Below are positions 15,611 through 24,491 of a stretch of DNA of 64,000 nt, one piece after another (positions within the stretch are counted from its first letter, which is position 1; every line of letters begins with the position of its first letter). This DNA comes from an uncultured Oscillospiraceae bacterium (lineage in GTDB: Bacteria; Bacillota; Clostridia; Oscillospirales; Oscillospiraceae): assembly GCA_934591895.1 (NCBI GenBank), contig CAKTPP010000007.1, positions 62,001 to 126,000 on the forward strand, written 5' to 3'. The notes under the pieces are model-generated. The model saw nothing but the letters and a program-made list of their open reading frames with translations. It ran no database searches and had not been told where the DNA came from. The position numbers and the translations under genes are program-made.

Positions 15611-17218
15611 TTGCAGGAAAACAGCAAGCAGAACTATCTCCACGGCGCGGCCATCATGGCGGCCGGTGTGGTGGTCATCAAGATCCTCGGCGCGATCTAT
15701 AAGATCCCGCTCGGAAACATCCTCGGCGACGAGGGATACGGATACTTTTCCGTCGCTTACAATATCTACAACGTGTTTCTCACCATGGCCACGGCGGGCA
15801 TGCCGGTCGCGCTCTCGCGCATGATCAGCGAGGCGGACACGCTCGGCCGTCCCATGCAGGTGCGCAAGATCTTCCGCGTCGCATGGCTGACATTTGCGGT
15901 CTTCGGGCTGCTGCTCGGACTGGTCATGTTCCTGTTTCCGACGGAGCTGGCCGGACTGCTCAACAATGTCCGCGCGGCGCAGAGCATCTGGGCGCTGTCT
16001 CCGGCGCTCGTGCTTGTGTACCTGACGAGCACGTACCGCGGCTATGCGCAGGGCATGAGCAACATGAAGCCGACCACCGTCTCGCAGATCCTCGAGGTCG
16101 TGGGCAAGGTCGCCGTCGGTCTGGTGCTCGCGTGGAGCTTTACGCGCGCGGGCAAGGGGCTGCCGGTCGCTTCGGCGGGCGCGATCTTCGGCGTCACGGC
16201 GGGCGGCGCGTTTGCGCTCATCTACATCTCGATCTACAAGCACCGGCACTATCCGGACAAGCCGGTCGCAGACCCGGACGTGCCGGACTCTGCCGGACGC
16301 ATCCTCGGCACGCTGCTGCGCATCAGCATTCCGATCGCACTCGGCTCGAGCGTTTTGAGCATCATCAACCTCATCGACACCAAGCTCATCATGTACCGCC
16401 TGCAGACGGCGCTCGGCTATTCCGAGACCTATGCCAACGTCCTCTACGGCGTCTACGGCAAGGTGCAGACGCTCTACAATCTGCCGGCGGCGTTCGTGAC
16501 GCCGATGACGATCAGCATCGTTCCGGCCATCGCCGCCATGGTCGTACAGAAGAAATACGATCAGGGGCATGCCGTCGCAGAGTCGGCGCTGCGCATCTCG
16601 GCCGCGGTCGCCATGCCGATGGGCATCGGTCTGGCCGTGCTGTCGGGGCCAATCGTGAATGTGCTCTATCCGCGCAGCAACGCAGCCGGCCCGACCTTGC
16701 TGCTGCTGCTCGGGATCGCGTCCGTGTTCGTGTGCATTTCGCTGATCACGACGGCGGTGCTGCAGGCGACCGGGCATGAGTTGTGTCCCGTGTGGTCGAT
16801 GCTGGCCGGCGGCGCGGCAAAGGTCGCAGTCAACTGGTTTCTGATCGCGGTGCCGGAGCTCAACATCGTCGGCGCGCCGGTCGGCACGCTCGCGTGCTAC
16901 GTGGTCATCTGCATCATGAACTACATCTTCCTGTGCCGCACGCTGCACGAGCGGCTGCACATCGGGCGCTGCCTCGCGCGCCCGCTGCTGAGCACGGTGC
17001 TCATGGCGGCCGTCGCCGGCGGCGTGTACGCCGGGCTTTCTGCCGCCATGGGCGGTGACCTGAGCTGGAAGCGTATGGCGCTGGCCATGCTCGCGGCGAT
17101 GGTCTGCGCAGTCGTGACATATCTTGTCGCGGTGGTCAAAACACGCGCCATCACGCTTGCGGATATGCAGCTGATCCCGCGCGGCGAAAAGCTCGCAAAA
17201 ATCCTGCATATAAGATGA
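15611..17218 (+). CDS. Polysaccharide/lipid flippase of the SpoVB-YabM-MurJ type
   Basis: This is a 535-residue integral membrane protein with about 14 predicted transmembrane helices, in the MOP superfamily. The N-terminal segment (IMAAGVVVIKILGAIYKIPL followed by a GDEGYG motif) is characteristic of SpoVB/YabM. Family members flip lipid-linked peptidoglycan or spore-cortex precursors. A TTG start at 15611 with GGGAGGG upstream is used. The order flippase-mazG-hup-rqcP mirrors the yabM-yabN-yabO region of Bacillus, which favours the YabM assignment over MurJ; the substrate is inferred. Confidence 0.85.
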   Translation: MQENSKQNYLHGAAIMAAGVVVIKILGAIYKIPLGNILGDEGYGYFSVAYNIYNVFLTMATAGMPVALSRMISEADTLGRPMQVRKIFRVAWLTFAVFGLLLGLVMFLFPTELAGLLNNVRAAQSIWALSPALVLVYLTSTYRGYAQGMSNMKPTTVSQILEVVGKVAVGLVLAWSFTRAGKGLPVASAGAIFGVTAGGAFALIYISIYKHRHYPDKPVADPDVPDSAGRILGTLLRISIPIALGSSVLSIINLIDTKLIMYRLQTALGYSETYANVLYGVYGKVQTLYNLPAAFVTPMTISIVPAIAAMVVQKKYDQGHAVAESALRISAAVAMPMGIGLAVLSGPIVNVLYPRSNAAGPTLLLLLGIASVFVCISLITTAVLQATGHELCPVWSMLAGGAAKVAVNWFLIAVPELNIVGAPVGTLACYVVICIMNYIFLCRTLHERLHIGRCLARPLLSTVLMAAVAGGVYAGLSAAMGGDLSWKRMALAMLAAMVCAVVTYLVAVVKTRAITLADMQLIPRGEKLAKILHIR

Positions 17219-17284
17219 CATAACACCGAAAACCCTGAATTTTCAATGGTTTTTTCAAAAAAGGGTTGCAGAAGGAGCAAAATT

Positions 17285-18103
17285 GTGTTAGATTTTCTCT
17301 GCAAAGAACGCTATGACCTGCGCGACTTCGTTGCGCTCGTTTCGTACCTGCGCTCGCCGAACGGCTGCCCCTGGGATCAGGTGCAGACGCACGAGAGCAT
17401 CCGCCGCAACTTCCTTGAGGAGACGTATGAGGCCTGCGAGGCGATCGACGCCGGTGACCTTGTGCATATGCGTGAGGAGCTGGGCGACGTGCTCATGCAG
17501 GTGCTGTTTCACACGGATATCGAGCGCGAGGCCGGGCATTTTGATATTGACGATGTGGCCGACGCCGCCTGCAAAAAGCTCGTCTACCGGCATCCGCACG
17601 TGTTTCGGCGCGACGATCCGGACACGCCGGATTGGGACACGATGAAGCAGCGCGAGCGCGCGCAGACGACCACCGCCGAGGCGATGGACAGCGTGGCGCG
17701 CAGTCTGCCGGCACTCTGGCGCTGCGACAAGATCCAGGCCAAGGCCGCCAAGACCGGCTTTGAATGGCCGGATGTGAATGCGGCGCTCGACAAGGTCGAC
17801 GAGGAGACGCGCGAGCTGCGCGCGGCCGTGGCCTCCGGCGACGCGGAGGCGATCGGCGACGAACTGGGTGACCTGCTCTTTGCCGCCGTGAAGGTGGCGC
17901 GTTTTACGGGCGTCGATCCCGAGCAGGCGGCACACGCCGCGTGCGAAAAATTTATCCGCAGGTTTTCCGCCATGGAAGCCGCGGCCGCGAACGACGGTGC
18001 ACCGCTCGAGCAGCGCACGCTTGCGCAGATGCTCACGCTCTGGCAGCAGGCAAAGCAGACCGTCGCCGCGGAACAGGAACGCAGGAAATCTGCACGGCAG
18101 TGA
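17285..18103 (+). CDS. mazG: MazG-family nucleoside triphosphate pyrophosphohydrolase
   Basis: This 272-residue protein has two MazG modules. The first has CPWDQVQTHESIRRNFLEET followed by an EELGDVLMQVLFH motif near residue 65; the second has a DELGDLLFAAVKVARF motif near residue 200. These EExxD-type motifs bind Mg2+ and nucleotides. The enzyme removes non-canonical NTPs. The GTG at 17285 is preferred because AAGGAG lies 7-8 nt upstream; an in-frame ATG at 17246 has no ribosome binding site. The Bacillus orthologue YabN has an extra N-terminal methylase domain, which is absent here. Confidence 0.9.
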   Translation: MLDFLCKERYDLRDFVALVSYLRSPNGCPWDQVQTHESIRRNFLEETYEACEAIDAGDLVHMREELGDVLMQVLFHTDIEREAGHFDIDDVADAACKKLVYRHPHVFRRDDPDTPDWDTMKQRERAQTTTAEAMDSVARSLPALWRCDKIQAKAAKTGFEWPDVNAALDKVDEETRELRAAVASGDAEAIGDELGDLLFAAVKVARFTGVDPEQAAHAACEKFIRRFSAMEAAAANDGAPLEQRTLAQMLTLWQQAKQTVAAEQERRKSARQ

Positions 18104-18171
18104 GAGACCCGTGCGGGATTCTATAAGAATGGCATATGCCAACACAAACATGAAGTAGGAGGATTACCATC

Positions 18172-18447
18172 ATGAATAAGGCAGAACTGATTGCTGCAGT
18201 TGCTGAAAAGACCGGCCTGTCCAAGAAGGACAGCGAGAAGGCCGTCAACGCGGCGTTCGACACCATCGCCGCGAACCTTGAGGTCGGCGAAAAGGTGCAG
18301 CTCGTCGGCTTCGGCGTGTTTGACATCAAGGAGCGCGGCGCCCGTATCGGCCGCAACCCCAAGACCAAGGAAGAGATCGAGATCCCGGCCACGCGCGTGC
18401 CTGTTTTCAAGGCGGGCAAGGTGCTCAAGGACGCGGTTTCCAAATAA
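18172..18447 (+). CDS. hup: DNA-binding protein HU
   Basis: This 91-residue nucleoid protein shows MNKAELIAAVAEKTGLSKKD at the N-terminus, the beta-arm sequence GARIGRNPKTKEEIEIPA with its tip proline, and the conserved AGKVLKDAV end. It binds and bends DNA as a dimer. An AGGAGG ribosome binding site precedes the ATG. It lies between mazG and rqcP, with an internal terminator downstream that would limit readthrough into rqcP. Confidence 0.98.
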   Translation: MNKAELIAAVAEKTGLSKKDSEKAVNAAFDTIAANLEVGEKVQLVGFGVFDIKERGARIGRNPKTKEEIEIPATRVPVFKAGKVLKDAVSK

Positions 18448-18457
18448 GAACGATGTG

Positions 18458-18486
18458 AAACGCTCCGGGATGACCGGAGCGTTTTT
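18458..18486 (+). terminator. Terminator between hup and rqcP
   Basis: AAACGCTCCGG, a 5-nt loop and CCGGAGCGTTT followed by further Ts. It ends just before the rqcP ribosome binding site, so it probably attenuates rather than isolates rqcP. Confidence 0.85.
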
Positions 18487-18501
18487 GTCAGGAGGAGCTT
18501 T

Positions 18502-18747
18502 ATGCGTCTGGACAAATATCTGAAAGTTTCGCGCCTCATCAAGCGCCGCACGGTGGCAAACGACGCCTGCGACGGTCAGCGCATCACGGTCAACGGCCGC
18601 ACGGCCAAGGCGTCGTATGACGTCAGGATCGGCGACGTGATCGAGATCGCCCTCGGCCAGCGCACCGTGAGGGTGGAGGTGCTCGCCGTCACGGAGAATG
18701 CGAAAAAAGACGATGCCGCGGCCATGTACCGCGAGCTCGCCGAATAA
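18502..18747 (+). CDS. rqcP: S4-domain RNA-binding protein RqcP (YabO family)
   Basis: This 81-residue protein consists of one S4 domain (MRLDKYLKVSRLIKRRTVAN, ITVNGRTAKASYDVRIGD). The Bacillus orthologue YabO/RqcP binds stalled 50S subunits and drives poly-alanine tailing with RqcH in ribosome quality control. Position after mazG and hup supports orthology. A GGAGGAG ribosome binding site precedes the ATG. The usual next genes yabP and yabQ are missing; a terminator follows. Confidence 0.9.
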   Translation: MRLDKYLKVSRLIKRRTVANDACDGQRITVNGRTAKASYDVRIGDVIEIALGQRTVRVEVLAVTENAKKDDAAAMYRELAE

Positions 18748-18754
18748 AGCGCAG

Positions 18755-18790
18755 CAAAAAACCGCCGCTCCGTTCGGAGCGGCGGTTTTG
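18755..18790 (+). terminator. Bidirectional terminator after rqcP
   Basis: AAAACCGCCGCTCC and its complement GGAGCGGCGGTTTT around a GTTC loop. The symmetrical A/T ends let it serve rqcP and the convergent P-loop gene. Confidence 0.88.
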
Positions 18791-18797
18791 CTGTGTG

Positions 18798-19217
18798 TCA
18801 GATCATGTATTTGGTAATCTCGCTGCCGGTCGCTGCAGGATCCATGCTCAGAGACAGGGTGAACTGAATGTGCTCACGCTCGGAGAAATCGTTCAGCCAT
18901 GCCAGGAACTCTGCGATCTGCTGCTCGGAAACCTCGGAGAGCATTTTCGTAAAGTTGTCAATAAACACATGGGTGATGTCATAGTTGCCGGCATGCAGGC
19001 CGCTGAGGAAGCCCTTGAAGAAATCGTAAGAGCCCATCGCGGATGCATAGTCGCAGGCGTAGATCAGGCGTGCCTGATACGGAATATCGTAGGTGAGTTT
19101 TTTATCCTTTTCAATGCACACGACAGAACCGGATTCCTCGCGGACAGCCGTGGCGACCATTTCCACCAGACGTTTTGTTTTGCCGGAACCTTTGAGACCC
19201 ATGATCAGCTCGACCAT
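18798..19217 (-). CDS. Small P-loop ATPase-like protein, function unknown
   Basis: This 139-residue protein begins with a Walker A motif, MGLKGSGKTKRL, at residues 6-17. A hydrophobic strand ending in acidic residue, ITHVFIDNF near residue 83, is a plausible Walker B. It resembles small P-loop proteins in Clostridia that are sometimes labelled PilT-like, but there are no pilus genes here. No membrane segment is visible. A ribosome binding site (AAGGAG) lies upstream on the minus strand. It is monocistronic, with its own promoter at 19264-19292. Confidence 0.65.
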   Translation of the reverse strand: MVELIMGLKGSGKTKRLVEMVATAVREESGSVVCIEKDKKLTYDIPYQARLIYACDYASAMGSYDFFKGFLSGLHAGNYDITHVFIDNFTKMLSEVSEQQIAEFLAWLNDFSEREHIQFTLSLSMDPAATGSEITKYMI

Positions 19218-19263
19218 ATGTCAATCACACTCCTTTTGAAAGTCAGGGCGGCGCCCTGTGTAT

Positions 19264-19292
19264 AGATTATCATGTTTTTGCGCCGACTGCAA
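19264..19292 (-). promoter_or_regulatory. Promoter of the P-loop gene, with palindrome at the start site
   Basis: On the minus strand: TTGCAG (19287-19292), 17 bp and TAATCT (19264-19269). A palindrome CAGGGC-GGC-GCCCTG (19245-19259) lies where transcription should start and could be an operator. Confidence 0.55.
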
Positions 19293-19302
19293 CGATAACT
19301 TT

Positions 19303-20583
19303 TCAGTTTGCCTCCGGTTTGCCGAGCAGGGAGAACATATTCTTCTTGTACGCCTCCACACCGGGCTGGTCGAACGGGTTGACGCCGGACATATAGCCCG
19401 AAATGGCACACGCCAGCTCAAAGAAGCACACGAGCCATGCAAAGCCGGCCTCGTCGCGCTTTGGCACGCGCACCTCAAGGTTCGGCACGCCGCCGGAGAT
19501 GTGCGCGGCCTTCACGGCCTCCTGCGCCATGCGGCTGATGTCGCTGAGCTTGCGTCCGGCGAGATAGTTGAGCCGGTCGGGATCGCCCATGGCGAAGGGC
19601 ACGCTGAATTCGTTGATCGGCTGCTCGAAGGAGACGACGGTCTCCATGAGCGTGCGCGGCCCGTCCTGAATATACTGACCCATGGAGTGCAGGTCTGCGT
19701 TGTATTCGACGGAGGCGGGGAAAATGCCGATGCCGTTTTTACCCTCGCTCTCGCCGTAGAGCTGCTTCCACCACTCGGCCATGAACCGGAACGACGGCTC
19801 ATAGCAGGCGAGGATCTCGGTCGTCTTGCCGAGCTGATACAGGTGCTGGCGCGCGGCGGCGTACTGCCACGCGGGGTTTTCGGGGGACTGCGCGTTCATG
19901 GCGGCGAAGGCTTCGACCGCCTCGCCGACCACGGTCTGCACGTCGATGCCGGCGGCGGCCATCGGCAGCAGACCGACGGCGGACAGCACGCTGTAGCGCC
20001 CGCCGACGTCGTCGGGCACGACGAACGCCTCCCAGCCCTCCTCGTCGGCCATCTGCTTGAGCACGCCGCGGCGGGCGTCCGTCGTGGCGAAGATGTGCTT
20101 TTTGGCCTTCTCCGTGCCGTATTTTGCCTCCAGCAGGCCGCGGAACATCCGGAATGCGAGCGCGGGCTCGAGCGTTGTGCCGGACTTGGAAACGACGTTG
20201 AGGTCAAAATCCAGATCGCCCAGCTCCTCGAGCAGGTGCATCAGTGCATCCGGCGACAGGGAGTTTCCGGCGAAGAGGATCTTCGGGTCGCCGGGCTGCG
20301 GATGCGGCCGCAGCAGCTCCACGGCGCCCTTCGCGCCGAGATACGACCCGCCGATGCCCACGACGACGAGCGCCTGCGCGCGGCCGCGGATGCGCGAGGC
20401 GGCGGCGAGGATCTGCTTGAGCTCACCGCTTTGGATGCGCCCCGGCAGATCGAGCCAGCCGGTAAATTCCGCACCGGCGCCAGAGTGCTCGAGCAGGGTG
20501 CGGTGCGCCCGTGCAGCGGCCGCATAATCCGGTCCTGCTGGGTCAAAAAATCCGGCAGCGCCGGACAGGTCCACTTTGATCAT
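19303..20583 (-). CDS. pgi: Glucose-6-phosphate isomerase
   Basis: This enzyme interconverts glucose-6-phosphate and fructose-6-phosphate in glycolysis. It has 426 residues, the bacterial short form. The SIS-type motif VVGIGGSYLGAKGAVELL lies near residue 75, VVSKSGTTLEPALAFRMF near residue 135, and the C-terminal segment NPFDQPGVEAYK carries the catalytic lysine region. The start at 20583 (MIKVDLSG) follows AGAAGG at 7 nt; the upstream extension of the frame is not conserved. A promoter is visible at 20615-20642. Confidence 0.95.
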   Translation of the reverse strand: MIKVDLSGAAGFFDPAGPDYAAAARAHRTLLEHSGAGAEFTGWLDLPGRIQSGELKQILAAASRIRGRAQALVVVGIGGSYLGAKGAVELLRPHPQPGDPKILFAGNSLSPDALMHLLEELGDLDFDLNVVSKSGTTLEPALAFRMFRGLLEAKYGTEKAKKHIFATTDARRGVLKQMADEEGWEAFVVPDDVGGRYSVLSAVGLLPMAAAGIDVQTVVGEAVEAFAAMNAQSPENPAWQYAAARQHLYQLGKTTEILACYEPSFRFMAEWWKQLYGESEGKNGIGIFPASVEYNADLHSMGQYIQDGPRTLMETVVSFEQPINEFSVPFAMGDPDRLNYLAGRKLSDISRMAQEAVKAAHISGGVPNLEVRVPKRDEAGFAWLVCFFELACAISGYMSGVNPFDQPGVEAYKKNMFSLLGKPEAN

Positions 20584-20614
20584 AGTGATACCTTCTCTCA
20601 TAAAGGATACCACC

Positions 20615-20642
20615 AGTATACACGATAATCCGGATTTCGCAA
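20615..20642 (-). promoter_or_regulatory. Promoter of pgi
   Basis: On the minus strand: TTGCGA (20637-20642), 16 bp and TATACT (20615-20620). Confidence 0.65.
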
Positions 20643-20656
20643 CCGTTATCTGCACC

Positions 20657-21787
20657 TCACAGCGCGCGCAGCACCTGCAGCCAGAGATGCGCCGTTGAGA
20701 TGCGCGCGGCGCCGTCGGGGGCGATGAGCGGGACAACGGTCGTGTCCCCGTCGCTGTCGGTCACGGTCACGGTGCCGACCTGTGCGCCCGGCGGCAGCGG
20801 CGCGCACAGGTCTTCATCGAGCGCAATGTCAAACTGCGGCGCTGCCGCGCCCCTGCGCACGATGACGGTGTCCGTGCCGGAGAGCACCGGCTGCACACTG
20901 TCGGTCTCGGCCAGACGCACGCGCACGGGCGGGATGACGGTGTTGGCTGCGATGGAGCAGCGCGCGTAGTTGGCAAAGGCATAGTCGAGCAGCGTCCGCG
21001 CATCCTGAAAGCGCGCGCTTGAGCTCTCGGCGTGCAGCACGACGGCGATATACTCCGTGCCGTCGCGCTCGGCGCTGGCGGATACGCAGTGCATGGCCTG
21101 CTTTGTGTAGCCGGTCTTCAGACCGGTCGCGCCGGGGTAGCCGTGGATGAGCTTGTTGGTGTTTGCGAGCTCGAAGCGCCCGCCGCGCACGGTGTCCATC
21201 CAGATGGTCGTGTAGTCGCGGATGCGCGGGTATGCCAGCAGCGCGCGCGACATGACGGCGACGTCCCGCGCGGTCGTGCAGTGCGCGGGGTCGTCGGTCA
21301 GACCGGTGGAATTGAGAAAGTGCGTGTTTTCCATGCCGAGCGCCTGCGCGCGCTCGTTCATGCGCCTGACGAAGGCGGCCTCCGAGCCGCAGATATGCTC
21401 GGCCATGGCGACGGCGCAGTCGTTGGCGGAGCTCACGGCGATGCACTTTATCATCTCGTCGGCGCTCATCTGCTCGCCCTCCCTGAGCCAGATCTGGCTG
21501 CCGCCCATGGCGCACGCGTTGGCGCTTGCGGTGACCACGGTGTCCGCAGAAAGCCGGCCGCTGTCGAGCTGCTCGAAGATGAGCAGCAGCGTCATGATCT
21601 TCGTCACGCTGGCAGGGGAGAGACGTTCGTCGGCGTTCTTCTCATAGAGCACCGTGCCGGTCTCGCGCTCGATCAGGATCGCCGACGGCGCTCCGATGCC
21701 GAGTTCATCCTCTGCCGGCTGCCCGAGCGCCGCTGCGGGCGTGCACAGCAGCAGTGCCGTCAGCAGCAGGGAGATCCATTGCTTCAT
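20657..21787 (-). CDS. dacF: D-alanyl-D-alanine carboxypeptidase, DacF-like (PBP5 family)
   Basis: This secreted serine peptidase trims peptidoglycan stem peptides. Its 376 residues start with a signal peptide (MKQWISLLLTALLLCTPAAA). The penicillin-binding triad is complete: S60-x-x-K63 in SPASVTK, SAN at 120-122, and the KTG in TGLKTGYTKQA near residue 220. A C-terminal beta-rich domain follows, without an obvious amphipathic anchor. It resembles Bacillus DacF, used in spore cortex formation, but DacA- or DacB-type roles cannot be excluded. Confidence 0.88.
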   Translation of the reverse strand: MKQWISLLLTALLLCTPAAALGQPAEDELGIGAPSAILIERETGTVLYEKNADERLSPASVTKIMTLLLIFEQLDSGRLSADTVVTASANACAMGGSQIWLREGEQMSADEMIKCIAVSSANDCAVAMAEHICGSEAAFVRRMNERAQALGMENTHFLNSTGLTDDPAHCTTARDVAVMSRALLAYPRIRDYTTIWMDTVRGGRFELANTNKLIHGYPGATGLKTGYTKQAMHCVSASAERDGTEYIAVVLHAESSSARFQDARTLLDYAFANYARCSIAANTVIPPVRVRLAETDSVQPVLSGTDTVIVRRGAAAPQFDIALDEDLCAPLPPGAQVGTVTVTDSDGDTTVVPLIAPDGAARISTAHLWLQVLRAL

Positions 21788-21956
21788 GTTATCCGCCCCT
21801 TTCGTTGCTTTTCCTTACCAGACTATGCCGCGCCGCGGCGGAAAAGCAGTCCGTGTCCCAACAATCTGCACAGCCTTTTGCACATTGCGGTGTTCAGAGC
21901 GTGTCAAGATATGGAGCATCCTGCCGCAAATGCGCGAAAAGCCCGGCATTACCCGC

Positions 21957-21985
21957 TTGACGCTTCGGGCGCATGATAGTAAAAT
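21957..21985 (+). promoter_or_regulatory. Promoter of the AI-2E-family permease gene
   Basis: TTGACG (21957-21962), 17 bp and TAAAAT (21980-21985), 58 bp upstream of the start. Nothing else is recognisable in 21788-22043. Confidence 0.8.
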
Positions 21986-22043
21986 ATAGAGCGATACTGA
22001 CAGCACCGACAAGCGCCGGCGGGCGCGATGGGGGAGACGGTTT

Positions 22044-23339
22044 ATGAAGCGATTTGATCCGAAAAACAAATACCTCGGCTGGGGCATCACGGCGTTCGGC
22101 GTGATCGCGTGCTGCATTCTGTTTTACATGCTGCTGCAGCACGGCAAATCGATCGGTGATGCGATCAGCTCGCTGCTCGGCATCCTCAGTCCGATCATCT
22201 GGGGCCTGGTGATCGCCTATCTGCTCTGGCCGCTGACGAAGGTGTTCCAGCGCAAGCTCTTTGAGCCGCTGCTCAAAAAGATCCGGCCGAAAAAGCCGGT
22301 GCGCACCTCGCTTGCGCGCGGTCTGTCCGTTGCGCTCTCGATCCTGGTCGCCCTGATCATCATCGCGGCGCTCATCTGGCTCATCATCCCGCAGGTCTAC
22401 ACGAGCGTCGAGAGCATCGTGCTCAACTCGCAGGAGTACTATGATACGATCACCGGCTGGATCAACCGGTTTTTTGACAACTATCCCGAGGTGGAGGAGG
22501 TGCTCCTCTCGGCGACCGGGAAAGCTTCCGACAGCCTGCTTGACTGGGCGAAGACCGCGCTGCTGCCGTCCATGGGCAAGGTGGTCACAAGCCTGACGAC
22601 CGGCATCTATGCCGTCCTGCGCGGCATCCTCAATATGCTCATCGGCTTTGTCGTCGCCTGCTATGTGCTGTCGAATATGGAGCTGTTTCAGGCAAAGTCG
22701 AAAATGGTGCTCTACAGCATCTTTTCCGCAGGCGCCTCCAAGCGCATCCTCAAGGCCATCCGCTTCACGGACACGGCGTTCATGGGCTTTATCAGCGGCA
22801 AGGTCATTGACTCCGCCATCATCGGCGTCATCTGCTATATCTGCTGTGCGATCATGCGCATGCCGTACGCCGTGCTTGTGAGCGTGATCGTCGGCGTGAC
22901 GAATGTCATCCCGGTCTTCGGCCCGTTCATCGGCGCCGTGCCGACGGCGCTGATCATTCTGCTTGTCTCGCCGATGAAGTGCCTGATCTACATCATCTTC
23001 ATCATTGTCCTGCAGCAGATCGACGGCAACATCATCGGCCCGAAGATCCTCGGCAGCTCCACGGGTATCAACGGCTTCTGGATCATGTTCTCCATCCTGC
23101 TCGGCGGCGGCCTGTTCGGCTTTATCGGCATGCTGCTGGGCGTGCCGGTGTTCGTCGTGATCTATGCCGGTCTGGAGAAGCTGGTCAATAACGGGCTGAA
23201 AAAACGCGGCCTCCGGACGGAGACCGCAGAATATATGAATCTGGATTACATCGACGATGCCACGATGCAGCCGGTGCGCCTCCCGCAGGAGGCACCGGCC
23301 GAATCGCTCAAGGACACGAAGGATGATTCAGTGAAGTGA
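22044..23339 (+). CDS. AI-2E family transporter (PerM/YdbI-like permease)
   Basis: This 431-residue membrane protein has about eight hydrophobic segments: two near the N-terminus, one near residues 95-125 and a cluster from 185 to 385. Family-typical stretches include GVTNVIPVFGPFIGAVP near residue 288 and the QIDGNIIGPKILGSSTGINGFW-like region near residue 330 (NIIGPKILGSSTG). Members export varied small molecules or ions; the AI-2 label is a family name, not evidence of substrate. It is monocistronic and overlaps the 3' end of the convergent cysteine desulfurase gene by 12 bp. Confidence 0.88.
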   Translation: MKRFDPKNKYLGWGITAFGVIACCILFYMLLQHGKSIGDAISSLLGILSPIIWGLVIAYLLWPLTKVFQRKLFEPLLKKIRPKKPVRTSLARGLSVALSILVALIIIAALIWLIIPQVYTSVESIVLNSQEYYDTITGWINRFFDNYPEVEEVLLSATGKASDSLLDWAKTALLPSMGKVVTSLTTGIYAVLRGILNMLIGFVVACYVLSNMELFQAKSKMVLYSIFSAGASKRILKAIRFTDTAFMGFISGKVIDSAIIGVICYICCAIMRMPYAVLVSVIVGVTNVIPVFGPFIGAVPTALIILLVSPMKCLIYIIFIIVLQQIDGNIIGPKILGSSTGINGFWIMFSILLGGGLFGFIGMLLGVPVFVVIYAGLEKLVNNGLKKRGLRTETAEYMNLDYIDDATMQPVRLPQEAPAESLKDTKDDSVK

Positions 23340-24461
23340 CGGGAAGAGGGACTGCTTTGCATCCCGCAGCGCATCGCACAGCGCGTCAACGTCTTCCCGC
23401 GTGGTGTAGCGCGAAAAGCTGATGCGCAGCGCGCCGTCGATCACGTTCGCCGGCAGCCCGATCGCCTCAAGAACATGGCTCCGCCCGCCTTTTTTGCAGG
23501 CGGAGCTTTTTGATGTGTAGATGCCGCGCGCCTCGAGGAAGTTCATCAAAACTTCGCTCCGGTAGCCGGGCAGGGAGATACTGAGGATGTGCGGCGCGCC
23601 GCCGCCGATGACGGTCACGCCCGCCACCTCGGCCGTCAGCCGGTCGATGGCGTGGGCGCGCAGACCGGCCATGGTTTTTGTGGCCTCGGCCATGTTTGCG
23701 CTGCCGATCTCGGCCGCGGCGCCGAAGGCGGCGATCTGCGGCGTGGCCTCTGTGCCGGCGCGGATGCCGCGCTCCTGCCCGCCGCCGTGAATGTAGGGCG
23801 GCAGCTTCAGACCGTCGCGGATGTAGAGCGCGCCGATGCCCTTGGGCGCGTGGATCTTGTGGCCGCTGACGGTGATGAGGTCGGCGCCGAGCGTCTTGGC
23901 CGAAAACGGCACCTTCAAAAAGCCCTGCACGGCGTCCGTGTGCAGCAGGGCGATGCTGTTTTCCGCTTTCAGCATCCGGGCGGCGGCGGCAATGTCGTTG
24001 ACGGCGCCGGTCTCGTTATTGACCATCATGAGCGACACGAGGATCGTGTCCGGCCGCAGCGCCGCGCGCACACGCTCGAGCGGGATCGCTCCGGTGACGT
24101 CCGGCTGCAGGCGCGTGATCTCGTAGCCCTCTTTTTCCAGAAAGTCGAGCGATTTTCGTACCGCATCGTGCTCCACGGCGGAGCTGATGATGTGCCTGCC
24201 GCGCCGGCGCATCGACCGCGCGCCGGAGATGAGCGCCCAGTTGTCGCCCTCGGAGCCGCAGGACGTGAAGTATACCTCATCCGGCCGGCAGCCGAGCGCC
24301 CTGGCGATCTGACCGCGCGCCTTGTCCACGGCGGCCTTGGCCTCCCGGCCGAGCCTGTAGGTCGTGCTCGGATTCCCGAAGCACTCTGTCATCATATGTA
24401 CTGCCGCCTCCGCTGCCTCCGGGCAGACACGGGTCGTTGCGGCATTGTCCAGATAAACCAT
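23328..24461 (-). CDS. Cysteine desulfurase (NifS/IscS family)
   Basis: This PLP enzyme removes sulfur from cysteine to give persulfide for Fe-S clusters and thio-modifications. It has 377 residues. MVYLDNAATTRVCPEA is the family N-terminus, followed by GNPSTTYRLG, VEHDAVRKS and the PLP-lysine segment TVSGHKIHAPKG near residue 200. A short cysteine loop, SKSSACKKGG, sits where the catalytic Cys is expected near residue 325. The ATG at 24461 is preferred (GAGG 9 nt upstream) over a GTG at 24467. Only 30 bp separate it from the divergent mtaB, an Fe-S enzyme it may supply. Confidence 0.92.
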   Translation of the reverse strand: MVYLDNAATTRVCPEAAEAAVHMMTECFGNPSTTYRLGREAKAAVDKARGQIARALGCRPDEVYFTSCGSEGDNWALISGARSMRRRGRHIISSAVEHDAVRKSLDFLEKEGYEITRLQPDVTGAIPLERVRAALRPDTILVSLMMVNNETGAVNDIAAAARMLKAENSIALLHTDAVQGFLKVPFSAKTLGADLITVSGHKIHAPKGIGALYIRDGLKLPPYIHGGGQERGIRAGTEATPQIAAFGAAAEIGSANMAEATKTMAGLRAHAIDRLTAEVAGVTVIGGGAPHILSISLPGYRSEVLMNFLEARGIYTSKSSACKKGGRSHVLEAIGLPANVIDGALRISFSRYTTREDVDALCDALRDAKQSLFPSLH

Positions 24462-24491
24462 GATCACTTACCTCGATTTGGAGATGTTTTT

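Noticed and set aside
15590..17221. 543-codon minus-strand frame opposite the flippase gene
   Set aside because: Same shadow effect. The plus-strand protein has clear family motifs and membrane helices, while the antisense product is a low-complexity Arg/Asp/His-rich sequence.
22044..23339. Autoinducer-2 exporter role for the AI-2E family permease
   Set aside because: The family name is misleading; members transport varied substrates and there is no luxS or other quorum-sensing gene nearby.
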